Source of the DNA: Chrysoporthe austroafricana
Taxonomy: Eukaryota > Ascomycota > Sordariomycetes > Diaporthales > Cryphonectriaceae
DNA: 64,000 bases
Assembly (NCBI GenBank): GCA_001051155.2
Contig: JYIP02000002.1
Span: 1,743,583 to 1,807,582 of the forward strand
Reading direction: 5' to 3'
Shown here piece by piece: positions 53,800 to 64,000 of the stretch. Numbering within the stretch: position 1 is the first letter of the stretch; each line of letters starts with the position of its first letter. Both the position numbers and the translations under genes were made by a program. The notes below the pieces were generated by a model. The model was not told the DNA's origin and searched no databases. It was given only the letters and a program-made list of their open reading frames with translations.

Positions 53800-55005
53800 A
53801 TGATGGCCCAAGATCAGCTTCCCATTCCTCCAATGGCTGGTCCATCCGTCAACAACGGCAACAACAGCGCAAATGCTACATCTCACGCACAATTTGTAGG
53901 ATCTACTGATGTTTCTGTAATGCCAAAGTCAATGGTTTGGAATGGTGGTAACTATCAAGCTTCGGCCACCAAGCAGGTCGTGGAGGCTGGCCACAGATAT
54001 ATTATGTGTCCTCCGTCTTGCTGCGCTGATGCCACCACTGCCATACGCAATGGTCATTGTCGTCTTTTTATGGCTCATCAGCAGTCGCATTCGAGTCAGC
54101 ATGCCACCCCCGCCGTTGGAGGCTCACGAATTGCAAGAGTTGCTCAGGATGTCGGACAGATTGAACAAGGTTTGTCCTTGCCGGTACGTTCACCTTGGTC
54201 CACTAACAGCATAGTATCTCTCAATACTCCTGCTTACTACTCGCCATATTTACTTCAGGGCTGTTCGAACCAGCCGGATGATTCCTGGCCCTTGGATGCG
54301 AACAATGAGAGTTTCGCGGATCCCATTCACCATGATATTACCTCTCGCCGAGTCGTAGATGACGCGACCAAAATTTCCTTGGGCTATAGCCCTCGGTACA
54401 AGGGCGACCCGTATCTTGCTTCGAACCGGAGCGCCAACATCCCTCACTCGCTCAACTGTTCCCTCTTCATCACCAATCTTCCAGCTATCCTGACAGTACA
54501 CCGTCTCATCATCGCCCTTCAAGGTATGGGCCATTTAGGACGCGTCTTCGCGATTCACATCACCCCTCCAGAGCCCCATAAGGGCAACTACGGCTCCGCG
54601 GCCAAAGTCGTCTTCTTCGAGCGCAACGTCGCCCACCACTTTATGTTTCTGTGCCAGACGGAGGGCTTCTATGTTGATGGTAAACGGGCTCGGGTCAAAT
54701 GGAACCATATCAAGACCCGCGAGAATTCGAATCTCGTTCACTCAGATGCCAGCCGTGTGCTGCGCATCGAAGGCCCTTCCCATATTGTCAACCCTCGCAG
54801 CCTAACCGAAATCTTGAGGAGCAGGCTGGACTTCCAGATCGACGAAGTCGTCACTCGAAAAGATGGTGGTCCTACTGGAAGTAGTGTTCTCGAGTACCGC
54901 TTTGGCAGCTACCGATGCCAGTCTGTGGCGGCGAAGAGTATACTTGAGAACATCAAGGACGTCCAGTGCGAGTACGGCAGAGACCCGCTTGAGTCTGGTG
55001 TCTGA
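53800..55005 (+). CDS. RRM-like RNA-binding protein
   Basis: 401 residues from MMAQDQLPIPPM; the open frame before it has no ATG. Residues 1-215 are Asn/Ser/Gln-rich and disordered. Residues about 218-300 form an RRM-like domain: RNP2-like NCSLFITNLP, helix VHRLIIALQGMG, then GSAAKVVFFERNVAHHFM and a last strand around GKRARVKW. A second, more diverged RRM-like block is at 318-395 (SRVLRIEGPSHIV, SLTEILRSRLDFQIDEVV). RNP1 aromatic residues are weak, so RNA binding is plausible but not certain. The architecture recalls fungal proteins usually annotated only as RNA-binding-domain proteins. Confidence 0.75.
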   Translation: MMAQDQLPIPPMAGPSVNNGNNSANATSHAQFVGSTDVSVMPKSMVWNGGNYQASATKQVVEAGHRYIMCPPSCCADATTAIRNGHCRLFMAHQQSHSSQHATPAVGGSRIARVAQDVGQIEQGLSLPVRSPWSTNSIVSLNTPAYYSPYLLQGCSNQPDDSWPLDANNESFADPIHHDITSRRVVDDATKISLGYSPRYKGDPYLASNRSANIPHSLNCSLFITNLPAILTVHRLIIALQGMGHLGRVFAIHITPPEPHKGNYGSAAKVVFFERNVAHHFMFLCQTEGFYVDGKRARVKWNHIKTRENSNLVHSDASRVLRIEGPSHIVNPRSLTEILRSRLDFQIDEVVTRKDGGPTGSSVLEYRFGSYRCQSVAAKSILENIKDVQCEYGRDPLESGV

Positions 55006-55680
55006 AGCCCTCTTGAATATCACAGTTTCCTGGATGCATTTGCGAGGCTGTGAAGGCTGGCTCCAGCTCTACTCAACGTAGAGGAATCCTCTTGAGGTAG
55101 GCTTCCACTGGTCCTGGGTCAAGCCTCTTTATCTGGTGAAAAGAGGTTGGGAATGTGCTTCAAAGGAGGTATTATACTGACTCATCTAGCATCCAAATCA
55201 AGCAGAGAACAGGGAAAAGCCCAACATTTAGTTTGGCGTTACCATTGGTAGGAGTTAATTCAATGATGCATGCCAATAAATCTTGGCATGAACGAACATC
55301 CGATCATCATGAGACTTCGATAGGTATGCTGTGGATGGTCTGGTCTTGTGGCTCTGTGGGAGGAGACACATGTAGCCTGTGTTCCTTGTTTTAGTAGCCA
55401 TAGATTACAGTACGATTGCACTTATTCACCCTCTTTCATTATTGGCTATCTGTCGGTCTGTTCTAGGTACTTATTGCTGAACTGCCTTGCTGGGTTGTAT
55501 CACAAGTTAGGAACCGCAATGACACAAGTCTTCAAGAACATTCTGACGATCACTTAATAAATTCTCTTAGTATAACTAGTAATAGGTCAATCCTCTAGCC
55601 ACTAATGAACTACATGCTTGAGATGCTGTATACTTGATGGGAGAATGTTCCATGGGTCTGCACGCCGCAACTGGAGTAAC
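55006..55680. other. Convergent intergenic region
   Basis: 3' flanks of the RRM-like gene (+) and the FAD monooxygenase (-). No further features. Confidence 0.4.
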
Positions 55681-57090
55681 TCAGGCACTTCTGTTTGTCG
55701 TCGCTTTTGGCGCCTTCGGGCCAGCATCTCTGTAATGTTGAGTGAAGTCATACCTCACGTCGAACTGTCCCAGAAGCAAATCCTTCAGCAGTGCCTTGTC
55801 AGTTTCTCCTTTCGTCAAAAGCTGCAAGAAGTCGTCCCTTTCATATCTTGTTTTTGGGTCTTTGTCAGACACTCGTCGAAAATTCTCCTGAGAGACCGGG
55901 TTGATAATGCTCTGGTACTTTTCGATCCTTCTCTCGCTGTACACATCAAGGATGGACTCATCAGCTTTACCGTCCCAAATTCCCGCAAGACAATCATAAA
56001 GGCCGCCACAGTCGATGAATCCTCCCGTAATTCCTAGCCCTCCCCACGGATTGCAGAGGTGGGCCGCATCCGCGGCAAGCAGTACTCGACCAACTCGGAA
56101 CTTAGGTGCACAGCGTTGATGCATTTTGTATGGTGCCCAATTGATTATCTTATACTCGTCTGGTTTTGGATGACCAGGAAGGATGGTTTCGAATTTCCAA
56201 GGCTGTCGTTTCTTATACTCTTCAACTGACAGTCCTGGTGTTTCGCCGTATGTAATGCGATACAGTCCATCCGCGGTCAGCTTAGCAGCCATCTGAGCTA
56301 CAAGTCAGTATTTGCGACAATCCTCGCACTTCTCCAAACTTGTGATACTTACAAAGAAATGCTCCGGATGTACGATGAAGTTGGCGTCGTGGAACCCAAA
56401 CTTGCCTTCAAAGTCATAATACGTCTGAATCCTAATCAGCAGAGACACCGCGACGTTTTAACATCAACGTGGACTCACATTTGTTGCGATTATCTGAGCA
56501 TCCCAAGTGAAACCAGGAAACTCGTCTCCAAACAAGGCTTTTCTCACAGCGCTATTCGCACCGTCACAGCCCACTACATAATCCCCCTCGAGTCTGCTCG
56601 GGCCGTCTGGCGTTTCGACGTCGATCCAAGCCTTATCCGCGTCCTGCCCGACACCGATGACCTTGTGCTGCCACTTGATGTCACCGTTGTACTTCTTCAG
56701 AAAGAGGTCGAGCATGAGCTGGTCAAGGTCGTGCAGCGGGTAGCTCACGGTTCTCCAGTCATTGCCGTCCACGTCCGCAAGAACCTGCGCGTCGAAGCCG
56801 GAGATGTAGCTATGGTCCTCGAAGCGGCGCCAGCACATCGTGCTCAGGCTCAGACCCTTGGTTCGCAGCTCATCCAGAATGCCCGCGCGCTGGAGATCGG
56901 GGATCGCTGGCGGGCCGTAGTGTGCCGCCCGTGGCTGCTGGTCTAAGTGGTAGGACATTTCCACAATGGTGACTGGTATTCCATGTTGAGAAAGGAGCAG
57001 GGCCAGCAAGAGGCCCGCCGGCCCGGCGCCCACGATGAGGACCTGCTTGAAGGGACGTTCGGTCATGTTCGTTTCGACAGTAGATGTCAT
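55681..57090 (-). CDS. FAD-dependent monooxygenase (PHBH/UbiH-type, PF01494)
   Basis: Three exons, 56479-57090, 56353-56424 and 55681-56292, give 431 residues. The introns are 54 and 60 nt, both phase 0. The Rossmann motif is VLIVGAGPAGLLLALLL (residues 17-33). The DG motif is GDYVVGCDGANSAVRK. The second FAD motif is LLAADAAHLCNPWGGLGITGG. These define a group A flavin monooxygenase that uses NAD(P)H and O2 to hydroxylate an aromatic or similar ring. At 431 residues it lacks the C-terminal thioredoxin-like domain of phenol hydroxylases. There is no membrane segment. The substrate is unknown, and no obvious biosynthetic partner is adjacent. Confidence 0.92.
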
Positions 57091-58456
57091 GAGTCGTTAG
57101 GACAGTATGGCTGGTCCGATGCTGTGATGTTGAGCTTGCGCATAATAAATGATGTCTTGCAAATCCCCGTCATCCTCGATGGATTCGGTATCCATATTTA
57201 CCGGCGGGGTGGTTCGACATCCCGTGGAGTTCATGGAGTCCCGGGTCGCGATTGCGGGGAAATGCGTCCATATCTAGTTTCGGATAATTATAGTTTCTTG
57301 GCCTTGCCGTCTAAGAACGCTATGGGTAAAATAGATGGTGATCGGTTCTTTCTTTTGAGATACTAACCTAGGCGTATTAGGTAGTGCGGGCACTGGGAAT
57401 ATTGTTAACCCGGCGAGGTCGTTGAAAGTGCCATAACCAAAATATATGGGTTGCAAGAATATTAATTGAGAGAGAGCCTTAGACAAGCCGAGGATTGAGA
57501 CCTACCGCGGAGGGACGGCGACTTCACGTCTTACGACGAAGTCCCTGCGATGTACCGTCGTTTCTCCTAGCCTAGACTTTATTTTCGCATGATTATCTGG
57601 TTGCCTGGACTCTGGCTCCCGAGTCTTAATATCTGACCCCCCCTCTCTTTCGGGTACCCGGCCACAGAAAAAAGGTCATCCTGTCTGCCAGCGTAGCACG
57701 AGCTAGTATGGTCTGACTCAAATCTGCTACCATGAGATCGTATTCTTGCCAAATCGAGCCTCGCCGAACCGTAGCTCTTCTTCCCAAATGGGGTTTGTGT
57801 TCCCAAATCGAAGGTTACTCTCAGCTACCGAACAAGAACGATCAGCCTTCCATTACATTGGTCCGAGACCTTTGAAGATGTCCATTTATATCCATTGCAA
57901 AGTTTTACAAACCGGTGATCACTTACCTGCTAACCGACAGACCGGCACCGTGTAACCCAACCCCAGACTCCGGGCCCAAAGGTGTGGATAGAGCTTCCGT
58001 CAGCATGGGGTAGTAAAATGCGGTGGAAAAGGCAGCCGTAGCAACGGGAGTCGTTACGCCTCAGCAGCCAGCCCCCCCGGCTGACTCGACACTGGCGGTC
58101 GGCATCTTACAAGGAGGATTGGGGGGCTTCGCTGATGCATGAAGCAGTAAGCCTATGCAGTAATTTCCGATCCTTGATTGGTGTATATCAGAAGCGGGCA
58201 CTTCATAACACTGAAGATCTCTCAGCTCGAATCCGAGTGTGGTGTGTACAGCATCGAATCCCCTTTCCTTCGGGTCTGCACTACGTCAGCGTGCTCGAAT
58301 GCTGATTGTATAAAAAGTTTACATGATTGCCACTCAAAGTCTCACAGCTTTCCGGCTCGTCTACTACATCTCGGATGTCTTTACAGTCTCCCATGGACAC
58401 TCATCTGCATTTCGCTATCCAGACCACCCGCCACAAACGCAGAACTCCGGAACGTG
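57091..58456. other. Divergent intergenic region
   Basis: Promoter space between the monooxygenase (-) and the membrane protein (+). Only short frames, no RNA gene or repeat noticed. Confidence 0.4.
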
Positions 58457-59637
58457 ATGAGTCCAATTTATGGTGAAGGGCTACTGCGGAGAACGACTCC
58501 CGGGAGCGACCCCCCTGAGAGCCGTGAGGCAGTTGTGTTAGAAGGCTGGGCCGAAGGTTTCAGGTATGTACTGCGTACTATACTTGTCCACCGTCTCGTG
58601 TAATTCCTAGGATTTCTACTAATTAGCTTGTCATGATCAGTATGTTAGAGCCCGTTGAGCATATATGCAGCGGTGTGCAAGAAGAATAACTCACAAGGCT
58701 TGTAGTGATTGGTGGTCTCGTAATTATGGCCGGCATCACGGTGGCCAACATGAAGAAAGGCGTGCTCTTACACAAACTTATCCTTATCGAAGTATGCTAC
58801 CTCTGTCTTCTTCACCAATATTCCCTCCATAATCTGAACTAACTGACTCAGATATTGTGTACGCAGCTTGTTATAGGGGGCTGGCAGTCCTTCAATCTCT
58901 TCTGGCTGATGCCGACATACGGTTGGTGGCTATCGACCGCAGCAATCGGTCTGCATATTTCAACACAATTACACAGTGTCATCGCTTGGATGAAGCTCAG
59001 GCCGTTCCTCAGCAGACGGGCCAGTGGTATCTTCATCGGAACCGTGATTCTGGTCCAGCCATACTGGATCTTAGAGATTTATGCGACGTTCACCTATTTC
59101 AACGATATCAATGCGTGGCTCTTCACCAAAACAAGACCCCTCGAAGCAATGTTCCGCGACCCCTGGTGGGTGGCCGCGTGCGCGAAGCTACTATGGATCT
59201 TCAAGAAACACTACGACATGACGCTCCGCGAAGTCGTTACCATATCCCCCCGTTTTGCTGTCATGTTGGTTGCCATGTTCCTGAGTATCGCCTTTGTGAT
59301 CCTCGATATACTGTCCGTCACGGAGGTCCTTTCTGATGCGCTGCCCGTTGGTGTTAACCCATTTTGGAAGCTGGCCTTGGTGTTCAAGTGCTGCACCGAT
59401 ACGGTCATACTGGATGACTTTAAAACGGCGCTGGACAAATTATGGATGTTCAAGAGACTAAGTCTGGAGTCTAACGGCCCCCCAGCGGATGGGAGATATA
59501 TACGCCAGCCGAGCGAGGGTAGCTACGATCCTTGGAAGCGGAGAAATAGTGATCATACGGATCATATCAGACTCGAGTTCTCGCCGAGGCACAACTTTAC
59601 GCGCCTCAATTTGAGATGCACCCACCAGCCTCGGTAA
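58457..59637 (+). CDS. Multipass integral membrane protein, fungal family of unknown function
   Basis: Three exons, 58457-58563, 58698-58791 and 58852-59637, give 328 residues with consistent phases (donors GTATGT and GTATGC). The N-terminus MSPIYGEGLLRRTTPGSDPP is cytosolic-looking. Then come hydrophobic segments LVVIGGLVIMAGITVAN, LCTQLVIGGWQSFNLFWLM, YGWWLSTAAIGLHI, ASGIFIGTVILVQPYWILEI and FAVMLVAMFLSIAFVILDIL. Conserved-looking features are VLEGWAEGF before TM1 and ANMKKGVLLHKLILIE between helices, a pattern shared by many fungal membrane proteins lacking a function. The C-terminal 65 residues are polar and Arg-rich. It is probably a plasma-membrane protein; its role is unknown. Confidence 0.83.
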
Positions 59638-60529
59638 GGTGATGATGACTTTATCGCGGAAAGGTATTCGGAGCCTTGTAGTATATAGCATAAGCCGAGC
59701 AATGTGAATCATTATCAGAGTCTTGCTTTGGATTCTGGAATGTGAGAGTGAGTAATAGAATATTCTCGCCCACGAGATCGTATGCCTCGTCCTTAGTTCT
59801 ATATAAGGCAAGTCCCATTCTCCCCTCAATCAGGGCATGGAAGAGCCATGAACACTCGACAGTCCAATATTATACACTCTCGATGGACAAGCCCCACGTG
59901 GCGTTCGATCCCTTTAAGCTAATTCCTGCAGCTTGGCAAAGGCAACTAACTACTCAAAGTCCCGTGCAGTCGGTAATCCAGAACACCTAACACCTCAAGG
60001 GCCCTTGCCCCTAGGAGGACCTTGATGGTCAAGAGCAAGCCAAATGCAACGCCTTGAGAAAGCCCGCCTGATGAGATTCAGTCATGCAGTGGAGAGATTC
60101 CCGCCAATAGCCACTGTTCCATTTACCTACCGTCCCATTCTGAGGGCCCGTAACGCAGTGATCATCTTTCAGGACACCCGTCCGGCAAGCCCATCCTTGC
60201 GAGAACCGTCTTCTTACATTGACAACTCATCATCTCCTCTTCTGCTGGCATTTTCTAGTTGACCGTGCAACTGAATGATTGGTGAAGGAGATGCCGCTCA
60301 TGAATCTATCGCATTATTGATTCGCTATTTCTTTCGAATTACTTGAAAGACACTATCTTTCCTTCGCACCAGCATGAACAGCTTTCGCTATTAGATATTT
60401 TGCATGCGACCCGGTCTCATATCCTGTATTGGATGTTACCCATCTACACCTTGGTGGCAAGTGATTCCTTTTAGCCTCCGACCGAATACGACTGAGCTGC
60501 TCACATTACTCGGGCCGAGTAGAGGACCG
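59638..60529. other. Intergenic, no gene seen
   Basis: Upstream region of the nicotianamine synthase gene. Short frames only. Confidence 0.4.
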
Positions 60530-61591
60530 ATGTCCGTCAACACAAATCTGAGTCCTCAGCCTACCACGATGGCCCGAGTTGGGATGAGCTTACCTCATCA
60601 TGAGGATGTTTCCGAGCGCATCATACTGGGCATCCAAGCGCTCTCCGGGAGAATACAGGGTCTCGAGACCTTGGATCCCGACCCAGTTAGCAGCAGGCTC
60701 TTCAACCAGCTTTTCGATCTCGTAACCATGTCGAAGACTACATCCCATCAGGAAGAGAAAGTGAGCTGACATTCTGCGCTCCCCTTATATCCGGAACTTA
60801 CTAAAGACAGGTAGGTACTGACCGACCCGCGCATACAAGCTCTGGTCCCTGGGCTCCGGCGGATCTGGGGTGACGCAGAGTACCTGCTCGAGCTCGACTT
60901 CGCGCGCAGGGTCATCTCCAGCGGTACCTCGGCGCCCGAGTGCCGCCAGCTGTGGGAGACCTTCCCCTACCTGGACCAGTATCGCCAGCTCGCCCGCATG
61001 GAGACCAATACGCTTGACACGGCCCTGGGCGAGAAGGGCCTCCCGCCCGTCCGGAAGATCGTCTTCCTCGGTTCCGGCCCCACGCCGTTCTCCGCGCTAT
61101 GCTTCCGCGAGAGACTGGGCCCGGACGTGGAGATCGTCAACATCGACCGCAGCATCGAGGCCATCGAGCACGGAAGCGGGGTTGCCAAAGCGCTGGGCAG
61201 GGACTTCTGTGGGAAGATGTGCTTCGTCCGGGCCGAGGTGACGACCGACGCCCTGGCACCGTCGAGCTCTGGAGAGGGCACAGTTCCTCGGGCCGCATCC
61301 GGCGGGGGCCTCGCTATGCCGGACCTGAGCGACTGCGATCTGGTCCACTTTGCAGCGCTGATAGGCGAGACTGAGCAGGACAAGAGGGACCTCCTCGTCG
61401 CGGTTGCAAAGTCCATGAGGCCCGGCGCTCTGATTATGCTGAGGAGCACGGACAGCCTGCGGCAGGTTCTGTACCCCAGGTTGGATGTGGACTGTTGGCA
61501 GGTCTTGAGAGTGGTCACGCCGGTGTTGGCAAGCAGATACTTCGGAGGGGCTACGAGTTTGACCACGATTGTGGTCAGCGTGGATGGGTAG
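60530..61591 (+). CDS. Nicotianamine synthase family protein
   Basis: Two exons, 60530-60760 and 60815-61591, give 335 residues, near the usual 320 of the family. The 54-nt intron (GTGAGC...GACAGGTAG, phase 0) joins SHQEEK to VLTDPRIQALVPGLRRIWGD. The helical N-terminal domain (LFNQLFDLV; EYLLELDFARRVI) leads into the Rossmann methyltransferase-like core with KIVFLGSGPTPFSALCF (SAM binding), VEIVNIDRS, then DLVHFAALIGE and PGALIMLRSTDSLRQVLYP. These enzymes condense aminocarboxypropyl groups of S-adenosylmethionine into nicotianamine, a chelator of Fe, Zn, Ni and Cu. A Neurospora crassa homologue is known to be active. It is cytosolic. ATG 60530 gives a family-like start; MARVGMS at 60569 is an alternative. 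Confidence 0.9.
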
Positions 61592-62219
61592 AAGCTGTGA
61601 GCGCCCCTTGAGGAAGTGCCTAACCTCGTAGCCCCTCCTCCAGCTCCACCAAACGCGCGGCCTAGGGGAGTCCTAGCCACTACTCGGCTCTATCACTAGG
61701 AGTATTTCCTAGAGAAGGCGATATAATTCGAGGACAGTCGACTATTACGTTAGGCTGCCGCGTCTGTGGTGATCTGGTTGAAGCACGGCTTGGGTATTCG
61801 AATCCGACTGACATATCGCACCTCGTCATCCTACGGAGCGGCGTCATTGTATCAGGAAGCTTTTCATATGGCATCCTCGGCCTTGGCATGGCCTTGAATT
61901 CGACAGCAAGAGATTACTGGGTAGTGGTAAGGACAAGGAGAGTTTCCATACCGGTCGAAAACAAGGTTGGCGATGATGTCATCCCAGGTCCACCCCGGCC
62001 ACTTCGCACCCATTAGGGGAGAACAAGCCAAGAAGTCCCAAGCCAAGAAGTAACAAGCCAAGAAGTTCCACAGCTGCCAGCCCATCTTCGACACTCCATC
62101 TGACTCTTGTCTCCTGAACTACCTCCTGAGCTACCTCTCCAAAACACCGTGACTGATTCAACCTCGTCTCCAAACGATCCCACTGCTACCGCCAGTAGTT
62201 GAACAAACAAGAGCCAACA
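61592..62219. other. Intergenic region before the small Cys-rich gene
   Basis: Includes the 15-bp tandem repeat at 62022-62066, about 154 bp upstream of the next ATG, probably in its promoter or leader. Confidence 0.4.
62022..62066. repeat. Three tandem copies of a 15-bp unit
   Basis: Units AACAAGCCAAGAAGT, CCCAAGCCAAGAAGT and AACAAGCCAAGAAGT lie head to tail with only the first two bases varying in the middle copy. They lie upstream of the 79-residue protein gene, so they could be a repeated promoter element or a microsatellite-like expansion. Confidence 0.9.
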
Positions 62220-62555
62220 ATGTCGCCTGCCGAGCCATCCTACAACCTCCCCGCCATCAGGGTCAACGGCCAGGCGCTCCCTCACCCGCCGGAGAACGTC
62301 CATGCGAACCAGCCCAAGGTCATGGAGCCCATGGGTACGTAAATCTGGACCTCCCCCTCTCCTATCGCCTCTCTCCGAGAACCTCATCCGAGAGACCGGC
62401 CGATTGCTGATGACTGCCCCTCTCCTATAGACCCCGAGCGACCTCATCCGAAGGATAGCACTGATCTGCGAGGCGGCGAGCGGAGCGAGATGTGCCCCGG
62501 CCGGTTCTGCTTCATTATCCCGTGTCCGCTGCCCTGCGACTTTTGCATCTGCTAA
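62220..62555 (+). CDS. 79-residue protein with Cys/Pro-rich C-terminus (CFIIPCPLPCDFCIC)
   Basis: Two exons, 62220-62334 and 62431-62555, give 240 nt. The 96-nt intron (GTACGT...CTCCTATAG) is phase 1 and joins VMEPM to DPERPHPKD. The start MSPAEPSYNLPAIRVNGQAL is polar, the middle is charged and disordered, and the end is MCPGRFCFIIPCPLPCDFCIC, with five Cys in the last 15 residues. There is no signal peptide. The tail is hydrophobic and Cys-dense, which suggests membrane attachment by S-acylation or metal binding. I have the impression that fungal proteins ending in similar PCPxPCDxC tails are common, but cannot verify it. The neighbours are nicotianamine synthase 0.63 kb upstream and the convergent TRAPPC12-like gene. 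Confidence 0.75.
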
Positions 62556-62801
62556 GGAGGAGAGACGTCTCGCATACGACGGAGGAGAGTGATGGGCTGG
62601 CATGGCGTTTCGGGGTTACAATGGGACGGCTGGATGTCTTGACTTTCCTCGGACTATATTGGAATATACACCTGGCGGATGGCGGACCAAGGAACCACAT
62701 CTAATAGAAAACGAATGTTTCCAGGCGCCCGGTCCACATGGGCCGCATACTCGAGCGATGATTCGCATTGCCTAGCATGACGTACCCGCGTATCTCGCGT
62801 A

Positions 62802-64000
62802 TCACAGCTTGAAGTCAGCGTTCGACTTCTCCCAGCCCTTGGTCGTGACCTCCATCCCGGCCATCCTCTCGGCAAGCTTGGCCTTCAGGGCCCGTGACCT
62901 GTCTGTGCAGAGCTCGTAAATTGTCGCGAGGTTGAAGAGGAGCGTGTGCGAGGAGTAGCCGCCCTCGACCAAGCCCTCCAGTACTACCCTCCCCTATGAA
63001 GTTGTCAGTGCATCTCGGGGGCGGTCTAGCAAACGTCCCGCTTACCTCATCCATTTTGCCGGTATACAACAGGCAGACAGCCAGGTTCAAGGCGACCATC
63101 TCATCTCCGGCCATCTCCTCCACGAGCTCCTTCCAAGCAGCAAGCGCAGCGTCGTAGTTGCCGTCCGCCATGTCACAGAGCGTAGACACGACCTTGTCTC
63201 CGACCTCGCCCTGCTTGATGCACTGTCTCGCGGCACTGGTGTCACCCAGCTGCAGCCACAACAGTGCCTTCGACATCGCCAGCTTCCCACCGCCCCAGTC
63301 CCGCAAGGACGCGAGCTGGGCCGCGGCGCCTGGGAGGTCGTCCATCTCCGCCAGCGCGCCCGCGACCTTGATTCCCAGGTCCACTAGCCGATCCTTCCAG
63401 ACCTCACTCGCCGAGTTGTCGTGAACAGCCATCGCCTCCGCAATCTTCCCCCGCGCCTCGCTCGCCAGGTCGTAGTAGCTCATGATAGCCCTCCTAGGGT
63501 CGCCGAACCCCATGGCCTGCAGGCGCACGACGAGCAGACGCAGGTCCCACGGCATAAGATGCGCGCCCGAGATCTCGTCGACGTAGAGCGCGCTGTTGAT
63601 GTCCTCCAGGGCGCGCGCCTCCTGGGCGGCGGTCTGTGTGGCGTCGATCAGCGTCAGACACGACAGCCGCGTGTACAGCAGGTCGAAGATGCGCGCGTGG
63701 TCCGTCGGTGCCGGCGCGGGAGCACCGTCGGGCCCCGTGCTCGTGAGCGCATGGACGGCTGCGATCGCTGCCGCGCGGAAGTGGCCCTGCGCGAGAAGGT
63801 CCTGGACGGGCGTGCCGGGGTCCGGCTGCTTGGACGAGCTGCGGAAGGGAGCCGGGATGCTCTGGGCGTTGAGGGGGTGGTAGATCTCCGGCTTGAGCAG
63901 GTGTGCGAAGTCCTTCGGTAGGGCCAGAGGAGTGCGGCCGGGTGCTGGCGAGCGGGGAGACTGCCTTGGCCGGTCTGAAGACACACGCGGGCTCCCTTGT
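62802..64000 (-). CDS. TRAPPC12: TRAPPC12-like TRAPP subunit (partial, 5' end outside window)
   Basis: Two exons are visible, 63046-64000 (open to the edge) and 62802-62993. The 52-nt intron (GTAAGC...TTCATAG, phase 0) joins LLYTGKMDE to GRVVLEGLVEGG. No ATG is in frame before the edge, so the N-terminus is missing. The sequence is helical and repeat-like (VHALTSTGPDG; IFDLLYTRLSCLTL; WDLRLLVVRLQAMG; MADGNYDAALAAWKELVEEM), as in TPR proteins, and ends FNLATIYELCTDRSRALKAK and then a short lysine-containing tail. The C-terminal NLxTxYELxS/T-x-R-x4-K pattern is typical of TRAPPC12, a subunit of metazoan and filamentous-fungal TRAPPIII that acts in ER-Golgi trafficking and autophagy. The gene is convergent with the 79-residue protein gene. 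Confidence 0.8.

Noticed and set aside
1..64000. CRISPR array, operon, riboswitch or rRNA
   Set aside because: The sequence is eukaryotic nuclear DNA and no spaced identical repeats, bacterial signals or rRNA stretches were seen.

Overview
The window is nuclear DNA of a filamentous ascomycete (Pezizomycotina, most likely a sordariomycete). Evidence: short GT-AG introns of roughly 50-110 nt, a tRNA-Ile with an intron after position 37, fungal-only families (SAT4/PTH11-type rhodopsin-domain proteins, a CYP505 P450-reductase fusion, a fungal nicotianamine synthase), and RIP-like nonsense mutation of a Fot1/pogo transposon. I could not place it more finely without a database.

Layout. 0.9-5.8 kb: a large mitochondrial-type protein of unknown function, a small unknown protein, and tRNA-Ile(AAT). 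6.4-16 kb is a decay belt: an aminoglycoside-phosphotransferase-like gene with one in-frame stop, a complete TA-flanked Fot1/pogo element with 11 internal stops and no frameshift inserted into a 120-codon ORF, a BAHD-like acyltransferase that is damaged at its N-terminus, and a frameshifted proline-iminopeptidase-like gene. 17-28 kb is accessory but mostly intact: a protein with a HEXXH motif, a four-exon rhodopsin-domain membrane protein, an amidase-signature hydrolase, a PhyH-type dioxygenase and, convergent with it, a self-sufficient CYP505. 28-39 kb is gene-poor: a broken PTH11-type receptor, a GC-motif repeat family, a single-pass cell-surface protein, and a DHH exopolyphosphatase with a signal peptide.

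39-64 kb is denser. It holds a basic coiled-coil protein, a GNAT acetyltransferase, a 1027-residue AAA ATPase, GINS subunit PSF2, a disordered nuclear-type protein, a compact SET-domain protein, an RRM-like protein, an FAD monooxygenase, a multipass membrane protein, a nicotianamine synthase, a 79-residue protein with a cysteine/proline-rich C-terminus, and the 3' part of a TRAPPC12-like gene that runs off the right edge.

How genes may work together. PSF2, the TRAPPC12-like gene and the AAA ATPase are housekeeping. The PhyH dioxygenase and CYP505 are convergent 132 bp apart and both families act on fatty-acyl or polyketide-like chains, so a shared lipid-modifying role is a reasonable inference; the amidase lies on the far side of the dioxygenase. 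Nicotianamine synthase (metal chelator synthesis) sits about 630 bp upstream of the small cysteine-rich gene, which suggests, but does not show, a metal-related pair. All exon joins given here were deduced by eye from reading frames, splice consensus and family patterns.
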